NCBI RefSeq assembly: GCF_014164785.1
Contig: NZ_JACJFN010000001.1
Coordinates: 620,001 to 684,000, forward strand
DNA: 64,000 nt
Reading direction: 5' to 3'
Source: Aquipseudomonas guryensis
GTDB taxonomy: Bacteria > Pseudomonadota > Gammaproteobacteria > Pseudomonadales > Pseudomonadaceae
The notes below the pieces were generated by a model. That model made no database searches, was not told the origin of the DNA, and saw nothing but the letters and a program-made list of their open reading frames with translations. Of the stretch, positions 43,962 through 53,662 are shown piece after piece (position 1 is the first letter of the stretch; the number at the start of each line of letters is the position of its first letter). A program made the position numbers and the translations under genes.

Positions 43962-43973
43962 CTTGAGCTCAAG
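43962..43973. promoter_or_regulatory. 12-bp palindrome upstream of phaI
   Basis: A perfect palindrome, CTTGAGCTCAAG, 48 bases before the phaI ATG and just downstream of the proposed promoter. It is a candidate operator, for example for PhaD, but this is not established. Confidence 0.4.
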
Positions 43974-43997
43974 GTAGGGAGAAAAATTAGAAATCAC

Positions 43998-44024
43998 ATA
44001 CTAGGTCGCGAAATAGATTGTCCA
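43998..44024 (-). promoter_or_regulatory. Possible phaI promoter
   Basis: On the minus strand TGGACA (44019-44024) and TAGTAT (43998-44003) are separated by 15 bases. The -35 is good but the spacing is short. Confidence 0.3.
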
Positions 44025-44033
44025 CCCCGGCTT

Positions 44034-44312
44034 TCAAGCCTGCAGATGCTTGTCCAGGGTGTCTTCGATTTCGCGCTTGATGGTGCCGCCTAGGGCCGAC
44101 AGCAGCAGGCCGAGGTTGAGCTTGACGCGCACCTGATCGGCGCTCACCTCGATGGTGCCGTCGGCGCCACTGCGCTTGAACTCCAGGGTGTCGCCGGCCC
44201 AGCGGTATTTCACGTCGTATTCGCGGGCCAAGCGCTCGGCGAGCATCTCGGCTTTCTCGCGAGCGGCTTCGCGGCCAAGGGAGTGAGAACGTTCGACGGT
44301 GATACGGGCCAT
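44034..44312 (-). CDS. Polyhydroxyalkanoic acid system protein (PHA_gran_rgn family)
   Basis: A 92-aa small protein of the family found next to phaF/phaI in Pseudomonas. It is a compact alpha/beta protein (VERSHSLGREAAREKAEMLAE, then VKYRWAGDTLEFKRSG) ending in an amphipathic helix. Its role in PHA metabolism has not been worked out; the link is by position. The ATG at 44312 has GGAG upstream, and a TTG six bases earlier is possible. It reads in the same direction as phaI with a 119-bp gap that holds the phaI promoter region. Confidence 0.85.
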   Translation of the reverse strand: MARITVERSHSLGREAAREKAEMLAERLAREYDVKYRWAGDTLEFKRSGADGTIEVSADQVRVKLNLGLLLSALGGTIKREIEDTLDKHLQA

Positions 44313-44367
44313 GCACAACTCCGACAGCGACCTAGTGTCGCACGACTATACCGCGCCGCCTGGCGCC

Positions 44368-44396
44368 AAGACAAAGGCCGGCCACGGGTTTAGAAT
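44368..44396 (+). promoter_or_regulatory. Probable ubiE promoter
   Basis: AAGACA (44368-44373), exactly 17 bases, then TAGAAT (44391-44396), 30 bases before the ubiE ATG. Confidence 0.5.
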
Positions 44397-44426
44397 GGCC
44401 GCCACTTTGATTCCGGTGACCGCGAC

Positions 44427-45197
44427 ATGAATGACCCGCGCAAGGCCCACGACAGCGAACCGACCACCCACTTCGGCTTTCAGGACGTCCCGGAAAGCCA
44501 GAAGGCCGAGAAGGTCGCCGAGGTGTTCCACTCGGTAGCGGCCAAATACGACCTGATGAACGACGTGTTGTCCGGCGGCATGCACCGCCTGTGGAAACGC
44601 TTCACCATCGAACTGTCCGGCGTACGCGTGGGCAACCGCGTGCTGGATATCGCCGGCGGCACCGGCGACCTGGCGCGCAAGTTTTCCAGCCTGGTTGGTC
44701 CGACTGGCGAAGTGGTACTGGCCGACATCAACGAGTCGATGCTGAAAGTCGGCCGTGACCGCCTGCTCGACAAGGGCGTGGCCGGCAACGTGGTGTTCGT
44801 CCAGGCCGACGCAGAGAAACTGCCGTTCCCGGACAACCACTTCGACGTGGTCACCATCGCCTTCGGCCTGCGCAACGTCACCCACAAGGAAGACGCCCTG
44901 CGCTCCATGCTGCGTGTGCTCAAGCCAGGTGGCCGCCTGCTGGTACTGGAGTTCTCCAAACCCGCCAGCCCGCTGCTGGCCAAGGCCTACGACGCCTACT
45001 CGTTCGCCTTCATGCCGCTGGCCGGCAAGCTGATCACCAACGACTCGGAAAGCTACCGCTACCTGGCCGAATCGATCCGCATGCACCCGGATCAGGACAC
45101 CCTCAAGGCGATGATGGTCGAAGCCGGCTTCGAGCGCGTGACCTACCACAATATGACCGGCGGCATCGTCGCCCTGCACCGTGGTATCAAGCCGTAA
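44427..45197 (+). CDS. ubiE: Ubiquinone/menaquinone C-methyltransferase UbiE
   Basis: A 256-aa SAM-dependent methyltransferase that adds the C-methyl group to the quinone ring in ubiquinone synthesis. The SAM-binding motif [11 protein letters not shown] and the post-motifs ADINESML and [11 protein letters not shown] are present. The N-terminal [21 protein letters not shown] is the family start. It opens the ubiE-ubiJ-ubiB operon, and its stop overlaps the ubiJ start. Confidence 0.97.
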   Translation: MNDPRKAHDSEPTTHFGFQDVPESQKAEKVAEVFHSVAAKYDLMNDVLSGGMHRLWKRFTIELSGVRVGNRVLDIAGGTGDLARKFSSLVGPTGEVVLADINESMLKVGRDRLLDKGVAGNVVFVQADAEKLPFPDNHFDVVTIAFGLRNVTHKEDALRSMLRVLKPGGRLLVLEFSKPASPLLAKAYDAYSFAFMPLAGKLITNDSESYRYLAESIRMHPDQDTLKAMMVEAGFERVTYHNMTGGIVALHRGIKP

Positions 45198-45811
45198 TGC
45201 TACTTAGCGGGCTACTGGCCGGCGTCGAACACGGCCTCAACCGCGTGCTGGCCATGGACAGCACCGCGCTGCCGCGCCTGGCCCGGCTGGACGGCAAGGT
45301 CATCGCCATCGATTGCCAGAGCCCGGCGCTGCAACTGTTCCTCCTGCCCAGCGGCGAGGGTCTGCAGCTGGCCAGCCAGTGGAGTGGCGCCGACTGCACC
45401 CTGCGCGCCCCGGCTGCCAGTTTGCTGCGCCTGGCCCTGGCCAAGGACAAGACCAGCGTCCTGCACCGCCCGGAAGTCGAGCTGGAGGGCGACAGCGCCG
45501 TCCTGCTGGAGCTGACCAAGATCCTCCAGGACCTCGAACTGGACTGGGAATACGAGCTGTCGCGCTGGCTCGGCCCGGTCGGCAGCCAGCTGCTCAGTGG
45601 CCACCTGCGCAGCCGGGCGAGCTGGGCCGGCAACAGCCTGGACAGCCTGCGCCACAACCTCGCCGACTATCTCAGCGAAGAATCGCGCCACCTGGTCGGC
45701 CAGCGTGAGGCTGACGCACGCTTCGCCGAACTCGACCACCTCAAGCTCGCCCTCGACCGCCTCGACGCGCGTATCGAGCACCTCGCCCGCAAGGTAAAAC
45801 CCTCCGAATGA
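45197..45811 (+). CDS. ubiJ: Ubiquinone biosynthesis accessory factor UbiJ (SCP2 domain)
   Basis: A 204-aa protein with an N-terminal SCP2 lipid-binding domain (about residues 10-115) and a C-terminal coiled-coil tail. UbiJ binds ubiquinone intermediates and scaffolds the soluble Ubi complex in the cytoplasm. It lies between ubiE and ubiB, overlapping ubiE by one base and ubiB by four. The sequence is typical of Pseudomonas UbiJ; only weak identity to E. coli is expected. Confidence 0.92.
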   Translation: MLLSGLLAGVEHGLNRVLAMDSTALPRLARLDGKVIAIDCQSPALQLFLLPSGEGLQLASQWSGADCTLRAPAASLLRLALAKDKTSVLHRPEVELEGDSAVLLELTKILQDLELDWEYELSRWLGPVGSQLLSGHLRSRASWAGNSLDSLRHNLADYLSEESRHLVGQREADARFAELDHLKLALDRLDARIEHLARKVKPSE

Positions 45812-47397
45812 AGCTGCTTGCCGCCCGCCGCCTGCTGCGCATCCTGCGCGTGGTGATTCGCTACCGCCTCGACGACCAGTTGCTGCACCTGCCGCTGCCC
45901 ACCTGGATGCGCATGTTGCGCTTCGTCCTGCCCTGGCGCTGGCTGCCGCGCCGCGCCTCGCAGCTGAGCCGTGGCGAAGCCCTGCGCCTGGCCTTGGAAG
46001 ACCTCGGACCGATCTTCATCAAGTTCGGCCAGCTGCTCTCCACCCGTCGTGACCTGCTGCCGCCGGACATGGCCGACGAGCTGGCTAAGCTGCAGGACCA
46101 GGTGCCGCCCTTCCCTGCCGCCGAGTCGGTGGCACGTATCGAAGAACAGCTCGGCGCCAGCGTCTCTGAGGTCTTCGCCCGCTTCGAAGTGGAACCACTG
46201 GCCTCGGCCTCGGTAGCCCAAGTCCATGCGGCGCAGCTGAAAAGCGGCGAGGAAGTGGTGGTCAAGGTGATCCGCCCCGGGCTCAAGCCGATCATCCGCT
46301 CGGACCTCGCCTGGCTGTTCCTCGCCGCGCGTCTCGCCGAGAAGGCCTCGGCCGATGCGCGCCGCCTGCGCCCGGTGGAAGTGGTCAGCGACTACGAGAA
46401 GACCATCTACGACGAACTCGACCTGCTGCGCGAGGCGGCCAACGCCAGCCAGCTGCGGCGCAACTTCGATGGTTCCGACCTGCTCTACGTACCCCAGGTG
46501 TACTGGGACTGGTGCCGGCCGAAAGTGCTGGTTATGGAGCGCATCTACGGCGTGCCGGTGACCGACATGGCCACCCTGGCCGACCAGCGCACCAACATGA
46601 AACTGCTGGCCGAGCGCGGCGTGGAAATCTTCTTCACCCAGGTATTCCGCGACAGCTTCTTCCATGCCGACATGCACCCCGGCAACATCTTCGTCAGCAC
46701 CCGCACGCCGTGGAGCCCGCAGTACATCGCGATCGACTGCGGCATCGTCGGCAGCCTCACCCCCGAGGACCAGGACTACCTGGCGCGCAACCTGATCGCC
46801 TTCTTCAAACGCGACTACCGCCGCGTGGCGCAGCTGCACATCGACTCCGGCTGGGTGCCGGCCGAAACCAAGGTGAATGATTTCGAGGCGGCCATCCGCA
46901 CCGTCTGTGAACCGATCTTCGAGAAGCCACTGAAGGACATCTCCTTCGGCCAGCTGCTGCTGCGCCTGTTCCAGACCGCACGCCGCTTCAACATGGAAGT
47001 GCAGCCGCAGCTGGTGCTGTTGCAGAAGACCCTGCTCAACATCGAAGGTCTGGGCCGCCAGCTGTACCCGGACCTGGATCTGTGGAGTACCGCGCAGCCC
47101 TTCCTCGAGCGCTGGATGCGTGAACGCATCAGCCCGCTGCACCTGTTGCGCAACCTGCAGCAGCAGGCCGAGCAGGTGCCGCATCTGTCGCAGATGGCTC
47201 GCGACACCCTCGAGCGTCTCAACCAGCAGCCCGCGGCTGCACCCGTGGCGCCCGCGCCTACGCACGCCTGGCCACTGCGCCTGGTTGGCGCAGCTCTGAT
47301 CGCCGGCGGCGTCAGCCAGGGCCTGAGCCTTGCCGTTGCCAGCTGGGCCGCCTGGCTCAGCCTGAGCGCCGGCCTGCTGCTGATCCTGCGTCGATAG
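45808..47397 (+). CDS. ubiB: Ubiquinone biosynthesis protein UbiB (atypical kinase)
   Basis: A 529-aa membrane protein of the ABC1/ADCK atypical kinase family. The KxGQ motif is visible in [14 protein letters not shown], followed by the Ala-rich loop ([11 protein letters not shown]), the catalytic-type HADMHPGNI and the metal-binding IDCGIVG. One or two C-terminal membrane segments lie at about 480-525. It is an ATPase needed for ubiquinone synthesis. It is the last gene of ubiEJB. Confidence 0.96.
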   Translation: MKLLAARRLLRILRVVIRYRLDDQLLHLPLPTWMRMLRFVLPWRWLPRRASQLSRGEALRLALEDLGPIFIKFGQLLSTRRDLLPPDMADELAKLQDQVPPFPAAESVARIEEQLGASVSEVFARFEVEPLASASVAQVHAAQLKSGEEVVVKVIRPGLKPIIRSDLAWLFLAARLAEKASADARRLRPVEVVSDYEKTIYDELDLLREAANASQLRRNFDGSDLLYVPQVYWDWCRPKVLVMERIYGVPVTDMATLADQRTNMKLLAERGVEIFFTQVFRDSFFHADMHPGNIFVSTRTPWSPQYIAIDCGIVGSLTPEDQDYLARNLIAFFKRDYRRVAQLHIDSGWVPAETKVNDFEAAIRTVCEPIFEKPLKDISFGQLLLRLFQTARRFNMEVQPQLVLLQKTLLNIEGLGRQLYPDLDLWSTAQPFLERWMRERISPLHLLRNLQQQAEQVPHLSQMARDTLERLNQQPAAAPVAPAPTHAWPLRLVGAALIAGGVSQGLSLAVASWAAWLSLSAGLLLILRR

Positions 47398-47524
47398 CCA
47401 GTGCCGGCTACGGCTGGCACACTAGCCGAGCGCCAATTGTGTGCAGCACCTGCACCAACAGCGCCCAGCATTTACCGGCTGCGCCCAGCGCAGCATGAGA
47501 CAAGCCCTGACGGGCGGAATAGCG

Positions 47525-47926
47525 ATGACTGACTGGCTCGACGAAATCACCTGGAACGAAGATGGCCTGGTTCCGGCCATCGCCCAGGACCACAAGACCG
47601 GGCGCGTGCTGATGATGGCCTGGATGAACCGCGAGGCTCTGGCCCTCACCGCCGCGGAGCAGCGTGCCATCTACTGGTCACGTTCGCGTGGCAAGCTGTG
47701 GCGCAAGGGCGAGGAATCCGGCCATGTGCAGAAGCTCCACGAACTGCGCCTGGACTGCGATGCCGACGTGATCATCCTGATGGTCGAACAGCTAGGCGGG
47801 ATTGCCTGCCATACCGGGCGCGAAAGTTGCTTCTATCGGGTGTGGCAAGAAGGCGCGTGGCACACCGTCGATCCGGTACTGAAAGACCCGCACGCCATCT
47901 ACCATACGGAACACAAGCATGAGTGA
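47525..47926 (+). CDS. hisI: Phosphoribosyl-AMP cyclohydrolase
   Basis: A 133-aa enzyme that opens the adenine ring of PR-AMP, the third step of histidine synthesis. The zinc and magnesium ligands appear in [10 protein letters not shown] and [10 protein letters not shown]. The ATG at 47525 gives the standard [15 protein letters not shown]; the longer frame from 47441 lies in the spacer after ubiB. It is the separate, single-domain form and overlaps hisE by eight bases. Confidence 0.97.
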   Translation: MTDWLDEITWNEDGLVPAIAQDHKTGRVLMMAWMNREALALTAAEQRAIYWSRSRGKLWRKGEESGHVQKLHELRLDCDADVIILMVEQLGGIACHTGRESCFYRVWQEGAWHTVDPVLKDPHAIYHTEHKHE

Positions 47927-48254
47927 CACCCTCACCCGCCTGGCCGAGGTGCTGGAGGCGCGCAAAGGCGCGGCGCCGGACAGTTCCTACGTTGCCAGCC
48001 TGTATCACAAGGGCCTCAACAAGATTCTGGAAAAAGTCGGCGAAGAGTCGATCGAAACCATTCTTGCGGCCAAGGACGCAGCCATCAACGGCGATTGCAG
48101 CGACCTGATCTACGAAACCGCGGACCTCTGGTTCCACAGCCTGGTCATGCTCGCCGCTCTCGGCCAGCACCCGCAGGCCGTGCTGGACGAGCTGGACCGG
48201 CGTTTCGGCCTGTCCGGGCACGTCGAAAAAGCGGCGCGCCCCACATCCGACTGA
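47919..48254 (+). CDS. hisE: Phosphoribosyl-ATP pyrophosphatase
   Basis: A 111-aa MazG-like all-alpha pyrophosphohydrolase that turns PR-ATP into PR-AMP, the second step of histidine synthesis. The acidic metal-binding helices [15 protein letters not shown] and [11 protein letters not shown] are intact. It overlaps hisI and is followed 21 bases later by tatA, so the four to five genes may share a transcript. Confidence 0.96.
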   Translation: MSDTLTRLAEVLEARKGAAPDSSYVASLYHKGLNKILEKVGEESIETILAAKDAAINGDCSDLIYETADLWFHSLVMLAALGQHPQAVLDELDRRFGLSGHVEKAARPTSD

Positions 48255-48275
48255 TCATTTGCGAGGACTGAGTAC

Positions 48276-48545
48276 ATGGGCATTTTCGACTGGAAACACT
48301 GGGTCGTCATTCTGATCGTGGTGGTACTGGTGTTCGGCACCAAGCGCCTGAAGAACCTCGGTTCCGACCTGGGCGAGACCATCAAGGGCTTCCGCAAAGC
48401 AATGAACACCGAAGAAGACGACAAGTCCGCCGAGCCGCAGCCGCAACAACCGGCCCCGGCCCCGGCCACCGGCGAGCAGCTGCACAAGCCGCAGACTATT
48501 GACGCCCAGGCCCAGCGGGTCGAAGAGCCTGCGCGCAAGGACTGA
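48276..48545 (+). CDS. tatA: Sec-independent protein translocase TatA
   Basis: An 89-aa membrane protein. A short N-terminal membrane helix (about residues 8-20, [13 protein letters not shown]) is followed by the [10 protein letters not shown] hinge, an amphipathic helix and a charged tail. TatA oligomers form the transport path for folded proteins. It is followed by tatB and tatC in the standard order. Confidence 0.96.
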   Translation: MGIFDWKHWVVILIVVVLVFGTKRLKNLGSDLGETIKGFRKAMNTEEDDKSAEPQPQQPAPAPATGEQLHKPQTIDAQAQRVEEPARKD

Positions 48546-48554
48546 CCCCAGGCC

Positions 48555-48920
48555 ATGTTCGATATCGGCTTTTCCGAACTGCTGCTGGTCGGCCTGGTGG
48601 CGCTGATCGTCTTCGGCCCCGAGCGCTTGCCCGGTGCCGCGCGCACGGCCGGCCTGTGGGTCGGCCGGCTGAAGCGCAGCTTCAGTGCGATCAAGGCCGA
48701 GGTGGAACGCGAGATCGGCGCCGACGAGGTACGCCGTCAGCTGCATAACGAGCAGATCCTGCAGATGGAACGCGAGCTCAAGCAGTCGATCCTGCCGCCG
48801 GCCATTGCTCCGGCTGACACTGCGCCCGGCGAGTCGCCCGCAGCAACCAGCGCAGAGCCCGTGCCGAGTCCCGCCAGCAACGCCCCCGTCCAGCCTTCGG
48901 AGGCCACGCGCCTGCCATGA
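48555..48920 (+). CDS. tatB: Sec-independent protein translocase TatB
   Basis: A 121-aa protein with an N-terminal membrane helix ([25 protein letters not shown]) carrying the conserved Glu8 and the FGPERLP hinge. A long amphipathic helix and a Pro/Ala-rich tail follow. TatB forms the twin-arginine receptor with TatC. It lies 9 bases after tatA and overlaps tatC by four bases. Confidence 0.96.
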   Translation: MFDIGFSELLLVGLVALIVFGPERLPGAARTAGLWVGRLKRSFSAIKAEVEREIGADEVRRQLHNEQILQMERELKQSILPPAIAPADTAPGESPAATSAEPVPSPASNAPVQPSEATRLP

Positions 48921-49705
48921 GTCAAAGCCAAACCGAACCGGATGCCGAGATGCCCCTGGTAGCGCACCTCACCGAGCTGCGTACGCGTCTGTTGCGCTGT
49001 GTGATCGCGATCTTCGTGGTATTCGCCTGCTTGTTCTACTTTGCCCAGGACATCTACACCATCGTCTCGGCACCGCTGCGCGCTTACCTGCCGGAAGGCG
49101 CGACGATGATCGCCACCGGCGTCGCCTCGCCGTTCCTCACGCCGTTCAAACTGACCGCCTGGTGCGCGCTGTTCCTCGCTGTGCCGATCATCCTGCATCA
49201 GGTCTGGGGCTTTATCGCGCCGGGTTTGTACAAACACGAGAAGCGCATCGCCATGCCCCTGCTGGTCTCCAGCATCCTGCTGTTTTACGGCGGCATGGCC
49301 TTCGCCTACTTTCTGGTGTTCCCGCTGATCTTCCACTTCTTCGCCAGCGTGACCCCGGAAGGGGTGGCGATGATGACCGACATCAACGAGTACCTGGACT
49401 TCGTCCTCACCCTGTTCTTCGCCTTCGGCGTGGCCTTCGAGATCCCGGTGGCGACATTCCTGGTCATCTGGGTCGGCGTGGTCGACATCGACACCCTGAA
49501 GAAGAGCCGTCCCTACGTGATCGTCGGCTGCTTCGTAGTCGGCATGATCCTCACCCCGCCGGACATCTTCTCGCAGACTCTACTGGCCGTGCCGATGTGG
49601 ATGCTGTTCGAGGTCGGCCTGCTGTTTGGCGGCCTGGTGCGCAAGCGCAGCGAGCATGAGCCGGACGACGACGCCGGCGACCAGCCGCCCGCAACGCAGC
49701 CGTGA
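48917..49705 (+). CDS. tatC: Sec-independent protein translocase TatC
   Basis: A 262-aa polytopic inner-membrane protein with six predicted membrane helices. The N-terminal signature [14 protein letters not shown] and the conserved segments [14 protein letters not shown] and [10 protein letters not shown] are present. TatC binds the twin-arginine signal peptide. Its tail is acidic. The start overlaps tatB, and the stop overlaps the GTG of rsmE. Confidence 0.97.
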   Translation: MSQSQTEPDAEMPLVAHLTELRTRLLRCVIAIFVVFACLFYFAQDIYTIVSAPLRAYLPEGATMIATGVASPFLTPFKLTAWCALFLAVPIILHQVWGFIAPGLYKHEKRIAMPLLVSSILLFYGGMAFAYFLVFPLIFHFFASVTPEGVAMMTDINEYLDFVLTLFFAFGVAFEIPVATFLVIWVGVVDIDTLKKSRPYVIVGCFVVGMILTPPDIFSQTLLAVPMWMLFEVGLLFGGLVRKRSEHEPDDDAGDQPPATQP

Positions 49706-50409
49706 ACCTGCTGCTACTGGAAGACGCCGACTTCGTTGCGGCGGATCGCGTCGTCCTCGCCGGGCGGCGCCTCAAGCACCTGCAGGAAGTGCACCGCGCC
49801 GCTGTCGGCGACAGCCTGCGGGTCGGTCGCCTCGGCGGCCTGATGGGCAGCGGCACCCTGCTGGAACTGAGCGAACAACATGCCGCACTACAGGTCAGCC
49901 TGGACCAGACGCCGCCGGCCAAACTGCCACTGACCCTGCTGCTGGCCCTGCCGCGGCCGAAGATGCTCAAGCGCGTGCTGCAGACGATCAGCGCCATGGG
50001 CGTGCCACGGCTGATCCTGCTCAACAGCTACCGGGTGGAAAAAAGCTTCTGGCAGACCCCTTTTCTCGAACCGGAAGCGCTGCGCGAGCAACTGATCCTC
50101 GGTCTGGAACAGGCGCGCGACACCGTGCTGCCCGAGGTGATCATCGAGAAACGCTTCAAGCCCTTCGTCGAAGACCGCCTGCCGGGCATCGCCGCCGGCA
50201 GCCTCGGCCTGGTCGGCCATCCCGGTGACTTCCCAGCCTGCCCGCGCGCGATCGAGCAACCGGTGACCCTGGCCATCGGCCCGGAAGGCGGCTGGATTCC
50301 CTACGAGGTGGACAAGCTGCGCGAAGCCGGCCTGCAACCGGTGCAGCTGGGCGAACGCATCCTGCGCGTGGAAACGGCGGTGCCGGTGCTGCTGGCGCGG
50401 TTGTTCTGA
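49702..50409 (+). CDS. rsmE: 16S rRNA (uracil-1498-N3)-methyltransferase RsmE
   Basis: A 235-aa SPOUT-fold methyltransferase that methylates U1498 in 16S rRNA. It has a small N-terminal PUA-like domain and the C-terminal knot with motifs LAIGPEGGW and [11 protein letters not shown]. It uses a GTG start that overlaps the tatC stop, so it is translationally coupled to the Tat genes. The sequence is somewhat divergent in the middle ([18 protein letters not shown]), but the SAM-binding knot is complete. Confidence 0.93.
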   Translation: MNLLLLEDADFVAADRVVLAGRRLKHLQEVHRAAVGDSLRVGRLGGLMGSGTLLELSEQHAALQVSLDQTPPAKLPLTLLLALPRPKMLKRVLQTISAMGVPRLILLNSYRVEKSFWQTPFLEPEALREQLILGLEQARDTVLPEVIIEKRFKPFVEDRLPGIAAGSLGLVGHPGDFPACPRAIEQPVTLAIGPEGGWIPYEVDKLREAGLQPVQLGERILRVETAVPVLLARLF

Positions 50410-50460
50410 TCATCGATTTCGGCATAGTCTGAGACACCGCCAGCTACTGCGGAGTCCGTC

Positions 50461-50874
50461 ATGCGCCCACTGACCATCGACCTCGACCGCCTGGCCGCCG
50501 CCTTCGTCAGCACCAACGGCGACTTTCGCCTCGACCTGCTCAGCGGCAGGATTCTCGACATTCCACCCGTCGGCGCCGATCCACAGATCGAACAACTGCT
50601 GGAAGAAGAGCCCGAGCGCCTGCTGGCGGTGGATAGCCTGACGCCAGGGGCGATGCTCGCGTTGATGGCCGAGTTTCTCCCGGAAGTCGAGCAACTGGCC
50701 GCCTACACCGCCCTGCAAGCCGCCCTGGACAGCCGCAAGCCGCTACGCAGCTTCCACAACGCTCTCAACCAGTTCCCCGACGTGCAATCTGCCTGGCAGG
50801 CCTTCGAGGCCGAACGCCTGCGCGAGCTGGCGCTGGATTGGCTGGCGGAGAATGAACTGGAGTTGCGTGTGTAG
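50461..50874 (+). CDS. UPF0158 family protein
   Basis: A 137-aa cytoplasmic protein with UPF0158 features: a strand-rich N-terminus (DFRLDLLSGRILDI), a poly-Glu segment (EQLLEEEPERLL), and the family motif SFHNALNQFPDVQSAWQAFEAERL. The function is unknown. It starts 51 bases after rsmE on the same strand. Its TAG stop lies inside the left arm of a REP-like repeat, so the repeat abuts the coding end directly. Confidence 0.8.
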   Translation: MRPLTIDLDRLAAAFVSTNGDFRLDLLSGRILDIPPVGADPQIEQLLEEEPERLLAVDSLTPGAMLALMAEFLPEVEQLAAYTALQAALDSRKPLRSFHNALNQFPDVQSAWQAFEAERLRELALDWLAENELELRV

Positions 50875-50927
50875 CCCGGATGCAATCCGGGAAACCGGCA
50901 ACACCAACCCGGATTGCATCCGGGCTA
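50872..50927. repeat. REP-like inverted pair, family A copy 1
   Basis: Perfect 20-bp arms (50872-50891 and 50908-50927) starting TAGCCCGGATGC, with a 16-base loop, between the convergent UPF0158 and dtd genes. The same family recurs at 52936. Confidence 0.88.
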
Positions 50928-50947
50928 GGGCAGCGAAAGTGAACCGT

Positions 50948-51385
50948 TCAGCTTTCCAGCAGGAAGGTCACCGGCCCGTCGTTGACCAGGTGCACCTGCA
51001 TATCGGCGCCGAAACGCCCGGTGGCCACCTGCGGGTGCTGCTGGCGGGCCAGCTCGACCAGCTGTTCGAACAGTTCAGCACCCAGCGCCGGGGCTGCAGC
51101 GCTGGAGAAGCTCGGGCGCAGGCCGCTCTTGGTATCGGCGGCCAGGGTGAACTGCGAGACCAGCAGCAAGCCGCCGCAGACGTCCTTGAGCGACAGGTTC
51201 ATCTTGCCGTCGGCATCGCTGAACACCCGGTAGTTGAGCAGCTTGTGCAGCAGCTTGGCGACACTGGCCGGGTTGTCCTGCGGCTCGACGCCGACCAGCG
51301 CCAGCAAGCCCTGATCGATGGCACCAACAATTTCGCCGGCCACTTCGACGCGTGCGCCACTCACGCGCTGGATCAGTGCCTTCAT
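50948..51385 (-). CDS. dtd: D-aminoacyl-tRNA deacylase
   Basis: A 145-aa enzyme that hydrolyses D-amino acids mischarged on tRNA. The two active-site signatures, SQFTLAAD and NDGPVTF (with the cross-dimer Gly-cisPro), are intact. The length is the family standard. Its ATG overlaps the pip stop by four bases, so both are one unit. The pip-dtd pair is also found in P. aeruginosa. Confidence 0.96.
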   Translation of the reverse strand: MKALIQRVSGARVEVAGEIVGAIDQGLLALVGVEPQDNPASVAKLLHKLLNYRVFSDADGKMNLSLKDVCGGLLLVSQFTLAADTKSGLRPSFSSAAAPALGAELFEQLVELARQQHPQVATGRFGADMQVHLVNDGPVTFLLES

Positions 51386-52353
51386 GCTTCTTCGAGAGGC
51401 AGGTCGAGCAGGCGCCGCGCCAGTTGGTCGGCGGCGCGCACCAGAGCATCGGTGATGCCCACTTCGGCGGCGGCGTGGCCGGCATCGCGGATGATCTGCA
51501 GCTCGCTGTTGGGCCAGGCCTGGTGCAGCGCCCAGGCATTGTCCAGCGGGCAGATCAGGTCGTAGCGACCATGCACGATCACCCCCGGCAGATGGGCGAT
51601 CTTCGGCATATCGCGCAGCAGTTGATCGGGGGCGAGGAAGGCATTGTTGACGAAGTAGTGGCACTCGATGCGGGCGATCGACAGGGCGCGGTGCGGCTCG
51701 CTGAAACGATCGACCACCTGCGGATTGGGGCGCAGGGTGGCGGTACGCCCTTCCCAGGTCGACCAGGCCTTGGCCGCATGCATCTGGGCGATCTGGTCGG
51801 GGCCGGTGAGGCGCTTGTAGAACGCCTGCATCAGGTCGCCGCGCTCATCGGCCGGGATCGGCGCCAGGTAGTCTTCCCAGAAATCCGGGAACAGGCGGCT
51901 GGCGCCTTCCTGATAGAACCAGTGGAAGTCCTGCGGGCGGCACAGGAAGATGCCGCGCAGGATCAGCCCATGCACCCGCTCCGGATGGGTCTGTGCATAG
52001 GCCAGGGCCAGGGTCGAACCCCAGGAACCGCCGAACAGCACCCACTTATCGATGCCGAGATGCTCACGGATGCGCTCCATGTCGGCCACCAGTTCCTGGG
52101 TGGTGTTGTTCTCCAGGCTGGCGTGCGGGGTGGAGCGGCCGCAGCCGCGCTGGTCGAAGGTGACGATGCGATACAGGTTGGGGTCAAAATAGCGGCGGCT
52201 GGCGCCATCGCAGCCGGCACCCGGGCCGCCATGGATAAACACCACCGCCAGCCCATCCGGAGTGCCGCTTTCGTCAACATAGAGGACGTGCGGTTCCTGC
52301 ACCGCCAACTCGTGGCGGGCAAAGGGTTTAATCTCCGGATACAAAGTCTGCAT
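51382..52353 (-). CDS. pip: Proline iminopeptidase
   Basis: A 323-aa alpha/beta hydrolase of the S33 family that releases N-terminal proline from peptides. The oxyanion-hole HGGPGAGC and the nucleophile box GGSWGS are visible, as are the Asp in [12 protein letters not shown] and the His in RDAGHAA. The length fits bacterial Pip. It starts 142 bases from the divergent small lipoprotein gene and overlaps dtd. Confidence 0.95.
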   Translation of the reverse strand: MQTLYPEIKPFARHELAVQEPHVLYVDESGTPDGLAVVFIHGGPGAGCDGASRRYFDPNLYRIVTFDQRGCGRSTPHASLENNTTQELVADMERIREHLGIDKWVLFGGSWGSTLALAYAQTHPERVHGLILRGIFLCRPQDFHWFYQEGASRLFPDFWEDYLAPIPADERGDLMQAFYKRLTGPDQIAQMHAAKAWSTWEGRTATLRPNPQVVDRFSEPHRALSIARIECHYFVNNAFLAPDQLLRDMPKIAHLPGVIVHGRYDLICPLDNAWALHQAWPNSELQIIRDAGHAAAEVGITDALVRAADQLARRLLDLPLEEA

Positions 52354-52495
52354 GCTGCACTCCCGAATCTGTGCGAAAGAGCCTGCCCGGGCGCGGCGTA
52401 TTCGCAGCCATCCCGCGCAGACTTTAAGGTCCCTTTTGATCAGGTGCCGAACATCTGTCGTGGCGGCCATCATAACCATGAAAACGGAGTTGAGC

Positions 52496-52927
52496 ATGCC
52501 TACCAAGCTATTTGCTGTGCCTTTCCTCGTCTTGCTCGCCCTGCTTGGTGGCTGCACCAAAAGCGACCCGCAGGCGGCGCTGGAAGCCGCCGTGCAGCAG
52601 TTGCAGGACAATCTGGAGGCCAAGAAAGCCAGTACGGTCATGGAACAGCTGCACACGCAGTTCAGCGCCCAGCAGCAGTACGACAGTGAATGGGCGGGGC
52701 GCACCATGGCCCTGCTGTTCCTGCGCCACAAGCAGGTCAAGATACTGGCCCTGAGCAAGAGCAGCCGCATCGACCCGACCTACAGCAGCAAGGGCTACAC
52801 CGAGGCGCAGATTGCCATGAGCGGCGCCGAGGGCCTGATCCCGGACAGCGCCCAGCACTACAGCGTCAAGCTGGAGTGGTGGCTGGAAGACGGCGAATGG
52901 CGCCTGGCCAAGCTCGACTGGGAATAA
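52496..52927 (+). CDS. Small lipoprotein of unknown function
   Basis: A 143-aa predicted lipoprotein with lipobox LLGGC (Cys20) and a soluble domain. That domain has a Gln-rich helix (AAVQQLQDNLEAKKAS) followed by strands ending in EWWLEDGEWRLAKLDW. This layout resembles small NTF2-like or SnoaL-like secreted proteins, but I cannot assign a family. GGAG at 52486-52489 fits the ATG at 52496; upstream ATGs at 52478 and 52352 are less likely. It is divergent from pip and convergent with the methyltransferase gene, separated by a REP-like pair. Confidence 0.75.
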   Translation: MPTKLFAVPFLVLLALLGGCTKSDPQAALEAAVQQLQDNLEAKKASTVMEQLHTQFSAQQQYDSEWAGRTMALLFLRHKQVKILALSKSSRIDPTYSSKGYTEAQIAMSGAEGLIPDSAQHYSVKLEWWLEDGEWRLAKLDWE

Positions 52928-52935
52928 TGGGGAGT

Positions 52936-52988
52936 CTGGATGCAATCCGGGAAGCAGGCGACTCCACCCCCGGATTGCATCCGGGCTA
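52936..52988. repeat. REP-like inverted pair, family A copy 2
   Basis: The right arm 52969-52988 is identical to that of copy 1. The left arm 52936-52951 is shortened and partly changed. It lies between two convergent genes (lipoprotein and methyltransferase). Confidence 0.85.
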
Positions 52989-53002
52989 CAAAGCCAACGA
53001 CT

Positions 53003-53557
53003 TCAGAACAGGTAGGGCACGAACATCTTGCTGCGCGCCATGTACGCCCGGTACGCGTCGCCGAAGTAGGCCAGGCACTCGGCCTCGTCGCGCCGCGCCG
53101 CCAGGTACAGCAACACACTGGCCAGCAGGCCCAGGCCAAGGGTCAAGCCATCGAGGCGCTTGCAGGCGATGCCCCAGGTCAGCAGCAGCAGCGAGCAGAA
53201 CAGCGGGTGGCGGATAAAACGGTAGATGCCGCCGGTGACCAGTTGCGAAGTACGCTCGAAGGCATACAGCTCGTCGTCGACCCGCTGCTCGCTCGGCCGG
53301 CCATCGCGGCGCAGCTGGAAGATGCCCAGCCCCAGCACCAGCAACGAGGTGAACAGCAGCAGCCAGGACAGCTTCTGGTGCAGGGCGTAGCGGTCCTCGA
53401 ACCAGACCGGCGCATTCAGCACCAGCAGCGCCAGCATCACCTCCCAGGCGAAGAAGCGGTAGAAACCATGGGACTGCGGACGGCGCAGCACCCGCCAGGA
53501 AATACCGATCAGGGCTACCGAGCCCAGGGCAAAGGCCAACCACTGCTGCCACATCAT
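53003..53557 (-). CDS. Integral-membrane methyltransferase (PEMT/isoprenylcysteine methyltransferase-like)
   Basis: A 184-aa protein with about four to five membrane segments and the C-terminal motif region RFIRHPLFCSLLLLTWG. That motif, the Glu-containing RRDEAECLAYFGDAYRAY and the end PYLF are the hallmarks of the PEMT/ICMT family that methylates lipids or prenyl groups. A strong ribosome binding site (AAGGAG) precedes ATGATG. It diverges from the dehydratase of the right-hand biosynthetic locus across 105 bp, so it may methylate the lipid product, but it could equally be an unrelated gene. The substrate is unknown. Confidence 0.72.
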   Translation of the reverse strand: MMWQQWLAFALGSVALIGISWRVLRRPQSHGFYRFFAWEVMLALLVLNAPVWFEDRYALHQKLSWLLLFTSLLVLGLGIFQLRRDGRPSEQRVDDELYAFERTSQLVTGGIYRFIRHPLFCSLLLLTWGIACKRLDGLTLGLGLLASVLLYLAARRDEAECLAYFGDAYRAYMARSKMFVPYLF

Positions 53558-53662
53558 CCTTGCACTCCTTTGTTCAATCTGCCCCGCAGGCCACAGCCCA
53601 GGCGCTGCGCCTGCTGCAGGCCCTCTGTTACACTGCCCGACCACCTGTTTCGACCGCCCGCA

